13,329 nt of DNA from Candidatus Sodaliphilus limicaballi. GTDB taxonomy: Bacteria > Bacteroidota > Bacteroidia > Bacteroidales > Muribaculaceae. The notes under the pieces were generated by a model, which saw nothing but the letters and a program-made list of their open reading frames with translations, had not been told where the DNA came from and made no database searches. The position numbers and the translations under genes were made by a program. The stretch lies in contig JAGHSP010000105.1 of NCBI GenBank assembly GCA_018065815.1, positions 1-13,329 on the forward strand, read 5' to 3'. Positions 13,292-13,329 of this stretch are shown here, one piece after another (the stretch's first letter is position 1; every line of letters begins with the position of its first letter).

Positions 13292-13329
13292 AAGATTTCA
13301 ATATTTGGTTTTTCAAACAGGATTGTCTA

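Overview
The window comes from a chromosome of a Bacteroidota member, most likely order Bacteroidales; a Muribaculaceae- or Prevotella-like lineage is a guess. Several lines of evidence agree. Intergenic DNA carries the Bacteroidota sigma-ABfr -7 box (TAnnTTTG) upstream of genes, and no strong Shine-Dalgarno motifs are visible. The gene families are typical of the phylum: DUF3098, DUF2795, 5-fold beta-flower protein, and a lipoprotein with an acidic residue stretch after its Cys. The order DUF3098-uppP-truB-queA is also typical. Coding DNA is GC-rich and the gaps are AT-rich. No phage, IS, CRISPR, tRNA or rRNA was recognised.

Layout. Positions 1-202 hold the C-terminal end of a LuxR/NarL-type DNA-binding regulator. 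A strong bidirectional terminator (264-301) separates it from a convergent AGCS-type sodium:amino-acid symporter (324-1679, minus). A divergent intergenic region with -7 boxes in both directions leads on the plus strand to a 1031-codon open frame. This frame joins CutC to a secreted transglutaminase-like protein without an intervening stop (1883-4978). It is followed by a decayed signal-peptide-like ORF, an AT-rich orphan lipoprotein (5117-5653), tsaE, a conspicuous block of 16-bp and 8-bp tandem repeats, and birA with its own terminator. Next come an overlapping pair, a LOG-family phosphoribohydrolase and a PduO-type cobalamin adenosyltransferase, and then a small DUF2795 protein and a bidirectional terminator.

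The right part is on the minus strand. A DUF3098 membrane protein, uppP, truB, queA and a repeat-built beta-flower protein form a compact unit (11952 down to 8592). It is read from a clear promoter at 12045-12075 (TTG, 20-bp spacer, TAACTTTG). A 325-bp gap with a GGAT-type short repeat and a strong hairpin follows, and then a YghZ-like aldo-keto reductase (12278-13291).

Most of the content is housekeeping: tRNA modification (tsaE, truB, queA), cofactor attachment or activation (birA, PduO type), undecaprenyl phosphate recycling (uppP), and small-molecule transport or detoxification. The most unusual points are the CutC/transglutaminase read-through frame with its buried signal peptide, the graded 8-bp repeat array before birA, and two independent short tandem duplications that each span a stop codon.
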